A stretch of 64,000 bases of DNA from Cladophialophora immunda (lineage: Eukaryota; Ascomycota; Eurotiomycetes; Chaetothyriales; Herpotrichiellaceae), in contig NW_015622541.1 of the NCBI RefSeq assembly GCF_000835495.1, positions 5,580,001 to 5,644,000 of the forward strand, read 5' to 3'. Below are positions 24,817 through 35,432 of this stretch, in pieces. Positions within the stretch are counted from its first letter, which is position 1, and each line of letters starts with the position of its first letter. The translations under genes and the position numbers were made by a program. A model generated the notes under the pieces. That model had not been told where the DNA came from and ran no database searches. It worked only from the letters and a program-made list of their open reading frames with translations.

Positions 24817-25451
24817 GTTGGAGGAAGGGGAGGGCGAGAGCAGGAGATGTGGCTCAACAACTCTGAAGGGGTCCGGCACAAAGGGCAGGGTGCGTGTAAA
24901 GGGTCAACAGAGCTTCTTCTCCTGAAGTCCAAGGCAGTAAACAAATTGGTTTGGTCCTGTCGCCACTTCACTCTGCGGTCTGGATGCCTGGGGAAACAAA
25001 GAAGTCAAGGAAGGCTCCCGCTACAGATCAGCGACAGCAGTGCAGGTGTGGCATCAAGCAGCAGCTACCCGAACCAAGATAAAAGAGCTGGTTTGTTTGT
25101 CTCTCAAGACGTCAAGGTCAAGATTTTCGATGGACTGGCTTCCTTTAGATTTCTTAGACAGAGGGAGTGGGAATTTGTTTGCTCCTCCCAGTCCCGGTGG
25201 GAATCTCTTCTCATTTGTATGTCCCGTCACCAACTGTTCGTTACTCCACCCCGCGAGACACCAGGCCCTATGGTCAATGGTCTGTGGTCCGTGGACATCT
25301 GGATCTCAGCGCTTTGATAAGAGCCACCGCGAAAAACATATCAGAGCAGCTGCTCGTAAAGCCGAGGGGAACCTACAAAAGTCATCACATGTGCCAATCA
25401 AGACCGATCCATATTTTCCTTTCGCCTTCCAATCGTGGCGTCTTGTCGCGC
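24817..25451. promoter_or_regulatory. Intergenic, upstream of orphan gene
   Basis: About 0.6 kb between the orphan gene start and the 3' end of the proline dehydrogenase gene, both on the minus strand. It should hold the orphan promoter and the PRODH terminator. No gene seen. Confidence 0.45.
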
Positions 25452-27017
25452 TCAGCGCCAGAACGCCATTCTGATGCCCAACTCCCGACCCAATGCCCGC
25501 CTTGCTTCGACTGTCCTGGTCATGGCGTCTCGATTTTCATGGGCACGGCGAAGAAGATATTTCATGCATTCCCCCATCTTGCCCCAAACCAAATATTTAT
25601 ATGCCCTTGGGACCTCCACGCTGCCGTTGCTGTCGTGCGACGCTAGACGGGTCCTTGCCCGCTGTACCACCTCGTAGCTGACGTTGTCCGCCATCCCCAT
25701 CAATTGGCCGTATGCCAGTTCGATCCGGGGTGCACCAGTGCGCGCTTGCTCATCTCGAAGTTCGCTGGCTAGTCTTACCGATTCAGCATTGTGGGTGGCG
25801 AGCACGAGAGCAACCCGAGGGAATTCCGTGGAGCCCCCCTCCACGGGCTGCAGGATGCCCTGGTATCGTTGTTGCAGGATGCTCCTCGCGATGCCGTTGT
25901 AGCATTTGTGGGTCTCGTCGATGGTGGCCCAGAACAGCTCCCGCGGATCGCTGCCCATATAGGCCCCTCGCACCAGTTTCACGCCGAGCACGAAGCCTTC
26001 TCTTCGAGCCAGCTCAAGATGACTTGCCAGATTTTGTGGAGTCCTCTTAGCATAGGCCTGGTAGGTGCCGTATACCAAAGCGTGTTCACGGTTATACCTC
26101 TTTGCGAAGTACATTGTCCAGTTGTCAATGCCTTGTTGCAACGATGCCTGCTCGGCATCAAACAAAAGCTTGACCCCTTTCTGCTGAGCTCGCTTGCAGA
26201 TATCGTGTACAGCCTCCTCGAACTCTGGCGAACACGCAATTGTCGCCTTGAGATGTCGGAGCGCCTGACGTCCAGCTCCCGTGAATTTCAGCGCGACGAA
26301 ATCGCCCTGCTGTGCAAGATCCACCGTATCAATGGTGTTCTGTCTCCATGTGGCAATTTCCTCGGCGTCAACCTGGGCTTGTACTGCCGCATTCTTGGGC
26401 TCATTCAGGCCATCGGCCTCTTCTTTACTGAGGACCACCTCTTTCGCGTGGCCCAATATGACTCCTTTGAAACCAGTGTTCTTCAAGTTTGTAATTGTCC
26501 TTTGGACCTCTGATGGAGTCTCGCCAGCACAGAATTGCGCGTAAAAGGTGTGTTTGAGGAGTGAGTGGAGGATCGGATTGCGGTCAGGGTTGAACAGACG
26601 GGACTTTGTGTGAGCGAGGAAGGTCATGGCAGCTAACGAAGGGCGAAGCAGAAACGGGACGGATGATATCGAGGTGATGATGTATGAGCGCACCAGAGAA
26701 TCTAAGGGGATGCATGCCAATGGCCTGGGTGGGCGCATGTCTGAGGGCTGCGAAGCGGACTCTGCGGTGTCGTAAGCTGTGGATGTAATGTTGCGCCGTG
26801 TATGCGCTTTGCGATGCTGATGTTTTTGTCGGAGGAAGTTGTTCTCGAAACAACTTTCTCGACTTCGGCGGTGCCTCTCGTTCTGTGAACACACGGAAAG
26901 AGTAGGGAAGGACTGCGCATGGAGGGTTCGCCTCGACGGAATTCGTGACGCCAATCTGCCATACAAGTAGAGGTCCATTCTCGAGATCAAGAGGCAGTAA
27001 GGGAGGGTGTATGGCAT
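25452..27017 (-). CDS. PUT1: Proline dehydrogenase (proline oxidase)
   Basis: FAD-dependent first step of proline catabolism in mitochondria: oxidation of proline to delta-1-pyrroline-5-carboxylate with electrons passed to the respiratory chain. A single exon of 521 residues. Family blocks in the TIM-barrel domain are clear: ALKFTGAGRQAL, LLFDAEQASLQ, VYGTYQAYAKRT, GVKLVRGAYMGSDPR, ATHNAESV, AYGQLMGMADNVS, and the C-terminal YLVWGKMGECMKYLLRRAHENRD, whose RRAxEN helix binds substrate. The first about 90 residues are Arg/Ser-rich with few acids, as expected of a mitochondrial presequence; the next ATG, at MDLYLYGRLASRIPSRR, could also start it. It is divergent from a kinesin gene, with 905 bp between the starts. 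Confidence 0.95.
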   Translation of the reverse strand: MPYTLPYCLLISRMDLYLYGRLASRIPSRRTLHAQSFPTLSVCSQNERHRRSRESCFENNFLRQKHQHRKAHTRRNITSTAYDTAESASQPSDMRPPRPLACIPLDSLVRSYIITSISSVPFLLRPSLAAMTFLAHTKSRLFNPDRNPILHSLLKHTFYAQFCAGETPSEVQRTITNLKNTGFKGVILGHAKEVVLSKEEADGLNEPKNAAVQAQVDAEEIATWRQNTIDTVDLAQQGDFVALKFTGAGRQALRHLKATIACSPEFEEAVHDICKRAQQKGVKLLFDAEQASLQQGIDNWTMYFAKRYNREHALVYGTYQAYAKRTPQNLASHLELARREGFVLGVKLVRGAYMGSDPRELFWATIDETHKCYNGIARSILQQRYQGILQPVEGGSTEFPRVALVLATHNAESVRLASELRDEQARTGAPRIELAYGQLMGMADNVSYEVVQRARTRLASHDSNGSVEVPRAYKYLVWGKMGECMKYLLRRAHENRDAMTRTVEARRALGRELGIRMAFWR

Positions 27018-27922
27018 GAATAACGGACAAGGATAAGGAAGTTAGGGACAGATGCACAAACCTTTCGCAATAGATATAGATCGCAGGAAGGGTGGGCTAA
27101 TTGACAAGATAGAGGGGATGCTGAATAGTACCGTACATTGTCGATACGTCAGCGCCCATCTCCACCCTCTGAGATAAAGAGGAACCAGTGGGTCTTATCG
27201 CCTGATCTTAAGCCGTGAATAGCCGACAGGGCGCAGCTGAAGCGACGGAAGCCTTTTGTTTGTATAACAGCAACCTCTCGATCATGCAGGAACAGAATTG
27301 AGCGCCGAAGTCGGCTCTCGGTACTGCCGGCACCTTGTGATCAGGATACAGGTACCACAGACCTTGTGATCATTCATCGCCGACATGTAGTTTTCAGATT
27401 GTTGAGCAAAAACGGAACACCTTTGCCGAACAATAGGCAGCTGAGAGCCCAATCTCACCAAGTCGGGCAGCGCCAATGTCAAAAGGAGACGCATCATGAC
27501 AGCCTATACCTAGTAGACTGTCGCCCTTATGTGACAATTGTCATCTTCCAGGTAGAGAGAAGAGGGAACAACGATGGAACAAAAACGCAGAGGAATTGAC
27601 GATCAAGACGAGCTGTGCGGGGGTGCACGTGATCACGTGGTTGCTTGGACAACCGATACCGCCAAGAAGACTAATTCGAATTGGGTCAAACTCGCAACAT
27701 TGACTCTCAATACGTGCAGTTGAAGTCAACGCTCTCCACACACACACCTTCAACAAGCCACGGCCTCGACCGCTGCATCTGACCTGCGTTCTGATCTGAT
27801 CGTTACAAGACTCATCATTTGTACTCTCTCTGGTATCTTCCTTCGCCTCTCAGGCATTCCTAAGCGTGTCCTGATGAGCACCGGGTGCCCGTAGTCGTGT
27901 ATCTCGAGCAGCTCCTCCTACC
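27018..27922. promoter_or_regulatory. Divergent promoter region PRODH/kinesin-8
   Basis: About 0.9 kb with no supported gene. It contains a perfect CACGTG-based palindrome (27626-27639), listed separately, and a C/T-rich run near 27720-27860 upstream of the kinesin start. Confidence 0.45.
27626..27639. promoter_or_regulatory. 14-bp double E-box palindrome
   Basis: CACGTGATCACGTG is a perfect palindrome made of two CACGTG hexamers separated by AT, so it can bind two bHLH dimers. It lies 284 bp upstream of the kinesin ATG and 609 bp from the PRODH ATG. Binding by Cbf1-, USF- or SREBP-like factors is inferred from the motif only. Confidence 0.55.
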
Positions 27923-30900
27923 ATGGCCTCCGATGGCGCTTCATCAATTTCAGTCACTGTTCGAGTCAGACCATTCACAATCCGGGAGGCCGCTCAACTA
28001 ACAAAATGCGACGACACAACAATCTTTCTGGGTGATGGGTCGCTGGCGGCTGCACCAACCCCCAAGCTCTTTCAGAAGGGCATCCGGTCCGTCATCAAAG
28101 TCGTCGATGAGAAGTGTTTGTACGTGCATGCCAACCGTCACTCCGTGGAACCTTCCCATACACTGACTGACTTGTGGCAGAGTATTTGATCCTCCCGAAG
28201 ACAATCCTGTTCAGAAATTCTCACGCTCAGTCGTTCCCTCCGGTAAAAGGGTCAAAGATCAGACGTTTGGATTCGATCGAATCTTTGACGAAAATGCATC
28301 TCAGGGCGAAGTTTATGAGGCCACTACAAGGCCACTGCTGGACAGCGTCTTGGACGGATATAATGCAACGGTGTTCGCTTATGGCGCCACGGGTTGTGGA
28401 AAAACTCATACCATCACTGGCACCACTCAAGAACCGGGCATCATCTTCTCGGCTATGAAGGAGCTTTTCGAGAGGGTCCAAGAGCAGTCCGGCGAAAAGA
28501 TCACCGAGATATCGTTGTCCTATCTCGAGATCTATAACGAAACCATCCGCGATCTGCTCGTCCCAAGCAGCGTCAAAGGCGGGTTAATGTTGAGAGAGGA
28601 TTCGAATCAAGCGGTCTCGGTTGCAGGGCTTTCCAGTCACCATCCACAAAGTGTCGAAGAGGTCATGGAGATGATAGTGAGAGGGAATGAGATGCGGACA
28701 ATGTCACCCACAGAAGCCAACGCAACTTCTTCTCGTTCACACGCTGTGTTGCAGATCAACGTTGCCCAGAAAGACAGAAACGCCGGTGTCGAGGAGCCTC
28801 ACACAATGGCCACTTTGAGCATAATCGATCTTGCTGGGAGCGAGCGTGCAAGTGCCACTAAGAATCGAGGCGAACGACTACTTGAAGGTGCCAACATCAA
28901 CAAGTCCCTCCTGGCGCTGGGCAGTTGTATTAATGCTCTCTGTGACCCCCGCAAACGCAATCACGTTCCTTACAGAAACTCGAAACTCACCCGCCTGCTC
29001 AAATTTTCTCTGGGTGGGAACTGCAAGACGGTAATGATCGTTTGCGTTAGTCCCTCAAGTGCGCATTTTGACGAAACGCAAAACACTCTCCGATACGCCA
29101 ATCGAGCGAAGAATATTCAAACAAAGGTCACCAGAAATGTGTACAATGTCAACCGTCATGTTAAGGATTATCTGGTCAAGATCGACGAACAGATGGCGCA
29201 GATCAACGAACTAAAAGCTCAGCTGAAAGATGCCGAGGCCTTTGCTTTCGCCAAGTTCAAAAAGCAGAATGAGAAGAAGGAAAACATTGCCCGAGAAGGA
29301 GTCCAACGAATCAAAGCGGCATACGAAAATTCCGGAGCAGAGAGGCAAGAACGAACCAACAACATGATCAAGCTGAAGCAAATAGGCCGAAGGATTGCCA
29401 TGCTGTCTTCATGGATCTCTGCCTTCGATGCCGTCTGTGACGGCCTGGATGAAGAAGACCTCATGAAGAATATGCATGCTGTGAAAAAGACAGCTCAAGG
29501 CATCATGATGGAGTTGGAGAGTGGCCGGCATCACTGCCAACAGAAGGTTCTCAAGAGCACCTGGGATCGTCCCATGAACACGGCACTGGAGCATAGCTTG
29601 AAACAGCTGAAGGAAGTGGATACAGGCGACATGATTGACTCTGAGATGCTTCGACGCGAAGTGGAAATGCTCAAGCTGAATGCTGAGCGGGAATCTTTTG
29701 CAGCTTTGGCCGAGCAAGACAAGAACGGAGACGCACCCACGATTCAAGTTCTCCTACGTGCTCACTTTGACACTATCGCTGCCATTGAAAGCTTGAACCG
29801 CATGAGCGTGGACGAGGCAGTTGAGGCAGCCACTCAAATTTTGGGAAAGATGATCAATTCCGCCTCTGGCGCAGCATCGTACGTCGTCAAACCGGATGGA
29901 AGTCTTGCACCAGTCGAGGCGTTTGCGCCGACTAAAGCAGGAACTCCCAAGCGGCGCAAGCAGAGTGTCAACAGTTCTATCCTCGAAGGAAGCCCCGTGA
30001 GAGCGAAGCCCGCAACCGTGGCGGCTCCTCATCTCACGGTATCTCCAGCCAAACCCTCGCCTAGACGTCGTGGTCTGCTGGGAAGTGCAAAGAAGGGTGT
30101 CCAGATATCCTTTACCCCGAAGAAGAGAAAGGCTCCTCTGAAGGGCATTAAACGAGCAGTAAGATGGAAAGACGACATTGAGGATGGCGCACTTGCGGAG
30201 TTTGAGAAGACGCCCCAGAAGTTTCCATCGTCGGACGAATCGACCACTGAAATCAGCATCCCCCAGATGTCAGACCTGACTTCGTCCTTCTCGAAACTAC
30301 AAACGCAATCTCCCAATTCTTCGCCCATTCCTCCTCCGCCGGAAGCTACTCTAAACGTCCAACCGAAGAGCAGTCGCTTCCAAGCCGGTTTTCTTTCCAA
30401 GAAATATGACGGCTCGCCCCTCTCCTCAAGCATGATGATGCCCCCGAAGATGACACCGCTGTCATCCTCAGACAGCGAAGCCTCACCGCTGAGAGAAATA
30501 GACGCAAGCAAGGCGTCGAACCGCCGCTCTTTCATCCCCACGCAACAAAGCAAAGAAGCAGTAGATACATACGGTGACCCCGGCCATAACTCCTCGGCGA
30601 CGAACTCCGACACCGAAAACCACAACAGCACCGCGTCTGACAAAGAAGATGTACTTAAGATTCGAGAAGCAGTAAAACGCTCCTCATCCCTCCGTCGCTC
30701 AGGCATTCATGGGTCTCGGACTCAACGTCGCCGATCGCCGACAGCAGCAACGGCGGGAGTCGCTGGTTCTCCATCCAACGAGTCGATGTTTGCGGCCGGC
30801 CATGTTAGGAGAATGGTCCATGGCGCAAAGAACGAGCTTTTAAAGGAGAACGACGCAGGGTCTTGGAAGGTTGGCGTGCTTAGCCCCCGCGTTCAAGGGA

Positions 30901-31127
30901 TTGTTAGTCATGGGAAGAGCTCTTTGGGGGCGCAGTCAAATCCAATGCGGCGGACGACAATGAGTGGGATGGATGTGCGAGGAAATGGCGCACCCAACAG
31001 CGGCAGCGGTGGCCCTGAGCGGGCGGGAGGAGTGAGGCTCTCTTCTATCACGGCTGGGACAAGTGGGCACGGGCATTCTGCCAGCAGGGGGAGTTTAATG
31101 CCTACTGGGAAGGCAGTGTGGCGCTAA
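27923..31127 (+). CDS. KIP3: Kinesin-8 family motor (Kip3/KIF18-like)
   Basis: Plus-end-directed microtubule motor that shortens microtubules and acts in spindle length and nuclear positioning in this family. Exons 27923-28119 and 28181-31127 (61-nt intron) give 1047 residues. The motor domain spans about 1-400: VRVRPF at the start, P-loop YGATGCGKTHT (about 132-142), switch I ATSSRSHAV, switch II IDLAGSERAS, and PYRNSKLTRLLKFSLGG. The neck NVYNVNRHVKDYLVKI is of the kinesin-8 type. A coiled coil follows (about 410-500), then a long basic, Ser/Pro-rich tail with stretches such as PKRRKQSV, which is common for microtubule binding and regulation. The junction KCL-VFDPPED fits the family. In Aspergillus the equivalent gene is called kipB. 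The subfamily is inferred from neck and motor sequence. Confidence 0.9.
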
Positions 31128-33497
31128 TCCAAAGGCGATCTGTCGATTACAGTTAGGGGAAGAAAAGTCATTTCTTGAGGGTTCGCAAGTCTTTTGACTG
31201 ATCGTTCATATTTGGGTGTCACAGACAGACTTGTGGTTGGGTCTGCGACCGGAAGCAAAGGCTAAGCACAGGTCATCGGAGTACAGGTCTTGGACACGGA
31301 CTGGACGGAAACGGACGGTATGGCTGGGACGACTCCAAGATGAGGATTATTATGAACAAGGGCTTTGGGTTCTAGGATGTGATCGGCTTGAAGTCGCTGT
31401 TGGAGAAAGCCTGTGGAGCCGTGATCCTGGGACAGTCGGCTTTCCGACAAGAAGGCAAGCTCCACGGGCGCTTTCGGGCTTCTGTTCTCTTGTTTGTAAA
31501 TCAGTTAGACGTTTCCGTTCCGCGGATTGACGCTCGACAGCTGGTCCAGCTGTATAATGGTGTGAAGAAACGAGACTGTTCATTACAAAGACTGGTCCTT
31601 CCCCATATCTTTCTCCCTCTCAATTCGGGACTATGGTCGTGAGTAATACTATACTCACATTTAGATCGTGCTATTTGACTGGTTGAAACCGGGCTCTTCT
31701 TTATCTAGGCACGCAAGAGTGGAAGTTGTTGTTGGACTTTGATCTGTGGCGCCACCAGGGGACTGATGGGCCCCAGAGGGTCAAAATGGATTCTGATGGG
31801 TCTTGGAGCCATTACCTACGGGTAGGTCGAACCTCGTTGAGCCGCTCTCAGACAGAAACGCCCCGAGGCGGCCAAGGACAGCGCCAGCGAGGAACAGATT
31901 TCCCTGATTCTCGTTGGCGTCCAACAGCTTGCCTTTCGTCGTTGTCGAACCCATCTTCTTACCAAATCTCGCAGGGGCAAAGTGTCTCGGTCCTGCCAAC
32001 GCAGAGAGGAGGTACTTGTCTGGAAGGACTGTCGTATATCAGTGATGAGGGCTGTCCCTGAGCGTTCCAGATATGCCTCGGATTTGATGTAGATGCAAGG
32101 CCCTGGCGGACGGTGCCTCTTTTAGCTCGATGTGGATGGATTACCCCACTCTTTGGCTTCTACACACCAGTGAGGCCTTAGATGGCAAAGATAGATGAAC
32201 CCTCGACCGGTGCGGGCTGCGCTTTGCAGTGCCCAGAAGATCTCCCTTTCGCACCCAAATATCAAAGAATGATCATAGGAGTACTAGCAGACGCGCATCG
32301 TGAAGGAAGGAAGTAGCCTGATTGGGCTAGTTGCACTCGGATTACCGGATCCATCGCGAATCAATCGGCAGCCTACAACTTTCGTCTGAACATGGCTACA
32401 TTGGGTTAGACTGTGTCTGGTCTATTGACCGCCAAAGTACCAGAACCTGATCAAGGAAGGTGAGCTCTTTGAACCGTCAAAGCTATAGTATTACCAGGTA
32501 CTCCGTACACCTTGGGTATCAAGACAATGAGGCTGGTGGCCACCTGGGTCACTAAGCAGGAACCGAAGGGAAGATTCGTGCCTGGACTCAAACAATAGAT
32601 CGGGACTGTTGGTAGAACTCTTTGAAGCCATCGTAAAGCGTCCGTGTGCCGAAGATAGTGCATCGCAATCCACTGATATTCTCAAGTTGCTACCGGCTTT
32701 CCGGAGGTTTCAAAAGGTTGTGCTTCAGAATCTCAGCCATACCAAATATCCTCACAAGCTCTTCGTTTGACCTGTAAGGGGAATCAGTACTTTCTGGGAG
32801 CGCCGTTTACTGCATGAAGCCCTCCGGAGTAGCGACTCTTTCTTGGTATGTATACTCCGTGCTGCTGTTCCACTGGATAGCAAGAGGGGAGGGAGGAGTT
32901 TTACGCGAACGCTGCGCAGAAAATGGGCGTATTCGTGGCGGAGAATACGCTCGTCATCCTTGAGTAGGGCGGCGGCTATGATATTCTCAGACAAGTCTCC
33001 CTGAATTTGTCACCGTAGGCGAAGCTTGATAACGGAATCATGCATGAGAGGAGTTGTCCGGGGAAGGGGTTGCGGCATTGATAGGCCTGAATAGGCGGGA
33101 GAGCACCTAGTAACGGAGCGGGAGTCCGCCTAGGCCGCTAACTCTTAAGCCCACCGATGAGGCCCAGTACTCGTAGCTACCCAGCACTGCCACCAAGAAA
33201 CTGTCAGCAACCACGGGCTTCCCTCTTCCGATGCCTCGGGGGTCCCCCTCCAATGACGTGATTGATATCGAATCGTCGCCGCTGCTTCTCCCCATGAAAC
33301 TTCCACAACCACGCGAAGAGGCTTTTTGCGCCTTTGACATCTGGCACTCTTTCATTGAGAACTCATATATATATCGTCATCTCGCTCTTCACTCAAGTCC
33401 CTCTTCAGATTTGTGCTCCAAAGTAGTCGCCAAACTGCAGCTCAACATCACCGACGTCTCTCCCCTCACCATCCTCGCACTCGTCCTCTTGCTGACC
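31128..33497. other. Intergenic, kinesin 3' end to MsrA promoter
   Basis: About 2.4 kb with no convincing gene; all frames are short. The last 270 bp (from the ATG at 33231) stay open in frame with MsrA but look like promoter and leader. A TATA-like run occurs at 33366-33374, about 125 bp before the chosen ATG, followed by a C/T-rich stretch. The motif GTACTCCGTAC is at 32498-32508. Confidence 0.45.
33366..33374 (+). promoter_or_regulatory. TATA-like element of MsrA gene
   Basis: A run of alternating TA (TATATATAT) followed by a C/T-rich stretch and then the ATG at 33498. Position fits a core promoter; this argues that the longer in-frame ORF from 33231 is not the coding start. Confidence 0.45.
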
Positions 33498-34139
33498 ATG
33501 GCTTTCCAAATGCCGTCGTTCCTCTCACGCTTTCTTCGCCCCTTGAGCTCTGCGGCCTCAATGTCCCTCCAGCCAGACGCCCTAGCGGCCATGCAATTCC
33601 CTCCCAACTCACAAAGAGCCATCTTCGCCGGCGGGTGTTTTTGGGGTCTGGAGGAGTTATATCGCAAGACCTTCGGCGACGGCAAGGGTCTTTTGGACTG
33701 CAGAGTTGGATACATCGGTGGCCAGACCAAGGCTCCATCATACGCCGACGTCTGCTCTGGACGAACTGGCCATGCTGAGTCGCTGCTGATCGTTTTCGAC
33801 CCGGAACGCCTCTCGTACAAACAACTCTGCGAGTTCTTCTTCAGGATGCATGATCCGACTACTCTCAATCGACAGGGTGCAGACACCGGCACGCAGTACC
33901 GCTCTGCGATTTTCGCCGAGAACGACGAGCAGCTCAAGATTGCCGAGGAGATCAAGAAGAAAGTTGGCGAACAATGGTATAAGGGGAAAACCATCACCAC
34001 GGAGATCAGACGAGCGACACAGTGGTATGATGCAGAAGATTACCACCAGAAATATTTGATTCCGGAGCCTGGCAAGGATACGTCGGGCTTGTATCATTGC
34101 CCTGCGCACTACCGCCGACCATTTCCTGAGTTGCAGTAG
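33498..34139 (+). CDS. MXR1: Peptide methionine sulfoxide reductase A
   Basis: Reduces the S-epimer of methionine sulfoxide, free or in protein, protecting against oxidative damage; recycling uses thioredoxin. Predicted 213 residues from ATG 33498, which has a good context (gaccATGG). The catalytic motif is GGCFWGLEELY with the nucleophilic Cys, followed by GYIGGQTKAPSYADVCSGRTGHAE, TGTQYRSAIF and the C-terminal YHCPAHYRR with a probable resolving Cys. Before the core there are about 40 residues with Arg and Ser (FLSRFLRPLSSAAS) that could target mitochondria, and an internal Met (SMSLQP) that could give a cytosolic form. The frame is open further upstream to 33231. Confidence 0.94.
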   Translation: MAFQMPSFLSRFLRPLSSAASMSLQPDALAAMQFPPNSQRAIFAGGCFWGLEELYRKTFGDGKGLLDCRVGYIGGQTKAPSYADVCSGRTGHAESLLIVFDPERLSYKQLCEFFFRMHDPTTLNRQGADTGTQYRSAIFAENDEQLKIAEEIKKKVGEQWYKGKTITTEIRRATQWYDAEDYHQKYLIPEPGKDTSGLYHCPAHYRRPFPELQ

Positions 34140-35039
34140 CTCGTCCAGGACAAGTGAAAGAGAGAAGAGAGGAATTTCAACATCTCAACAGCGCAGTTCT
34201 TGTCAATAAAAATGTATTGGATATGTTTATGATAGCAACAGAATATTTGCCTGGATTGCACAAGACTGCCAATGGCTTGTTCGATTTGTTTGTCCAACCA
34301 TCCTTTGTGACATGCTTCGGCCCTTGCCCCCACATATCGAACTCCGCCTCACAACTAGGAACTCGATGGTCAGGTTACTATCAGGCTCTGCCGTTTGCAC
34401 CGCCCTGTTGCTCTGCAAACGCCCAATGAGAGTTGAGCAGCATCGGCAGCACGGCACGACAACAAGTTGAGGGAGAAAAGTTATACGGAACAAAGATACA
34501 GCCAAAGTCTCAGATCGCCATTTTGCATTAGAACGTCTCCATCCTACACCTCTCATACTCGTACTCACACGATTTATAGCCGGCATCGAGATACCTTGGC
34601 ACTCTTTACCTCGTACTGTCCCCAGCGACTGGTTACCCGCCGAGATACGCGAACAATTTGCATACATCGTGGACCGGGAACATAGACACATACATACTCA
34701 GACTCTTTACACTCCCTTAAAGAAGGGCAGGTCTACTTACCACAGAACATTGGATTTATTACCGCCATAGACCTCTACTCTTTTCACCCGACTTGACTCT
34801 TTGGAACACATCCTCCACGATTTTCCACGATTTCGCAAAGTACAGGAGCTATTGAGACTCTACCTTCCGCATCAGTCTCTCGTCCATTCATTCCCACCCA
34901 CCTATCTACCGAGGTAATCGCAAACCTGCACTAGAAAGGAAAAGCGAAGAGAAGAGAACTATCGACCCACCGATCTATATACCCCTCTGAATCCCATCCT
35001 GGAACCCAATCTACTCATCTATCCGTCCCCCGGGTCTTC
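34140..35039. other. Intergenic, after MsrA
   Basis: About 0.9 kb with no supported gene. It contains the MsrA terminator and, if the small ORF at 35040 is real, its promoter and a long C/A-rich leader. Confidence 0.4.
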
Positions 35040-35342
35040 ATGGCGACCTTCCTCTCCGTCGGCAACGGCGTCGTTGCCAAAGACGGCGTGGCCGAGGGCG
35101 AGGCCGCGCAGTACCAAGCCCTCAAGCGCCGGGTGCTCGAGGAGCAGGAGCGCAAGAGGCAGGAGGAACGCGAGAGGCGGGTCAGTCTGGGGTTACCGCC
35201 CGAGATGACGCGGGAGGAGAAGAAGGAGCAGAAGAGGAAGGAGAAGGAGAGGCGGAAATCCGAGGCGGCCAAGGAGCGGGAAAGGGAGGGCGGAGTGGGT
35301 AGGCGGAGAGTGCTGGGGATGCTGTGTTTCGGCCCTGAATGA
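35040..35342 (+). CDS. Small charged protein, hypothetical
   Basis: ATG-started ORF of 100 residues. Residues about 25-85 are rich in Glu, Arg and Lys with heptad-like spacing (LKRRVLEEQERKRQEERERR), suggesting one long helix or coiled coil; the ends are more hydrophobic (MATFLSVGNGVVA and GMLCFGPE). It has no family that I recognise. The bias toward G/C in third positions and the lack of competing frames make it a fair coding candidate, but such GA-rich stretches also stay open by chance. It is convergent with the dehydrogenase gene, 90 bp away. Confidence 0.45.
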   Translation: MATFLSVGNGVVAKDGVAEGEAAQYQALKRRVLEEQERKRQEERERRVSLGLPPEMTREEKKEQKRKEKERRKSEAAKEREREGGVGRRRVLGMLCFGPE

Positions 35343-35432
35343 TGCGGTGAATAATGTGGTTTTCAAATGGTCTTTCTAATACTTCTGCGAAAGTGCTTTC
35401 TGCGTGGTGGGGTGCAAGGAGTATACAGATGT

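Noticed and set aside
33231..33497. N-terminal extension of MsrA to the ATG at 33231
   Set aside because: The sequence crosses a TATA-like run and is unlike MsrA; the ATG at 33498 has better context and fits family length.
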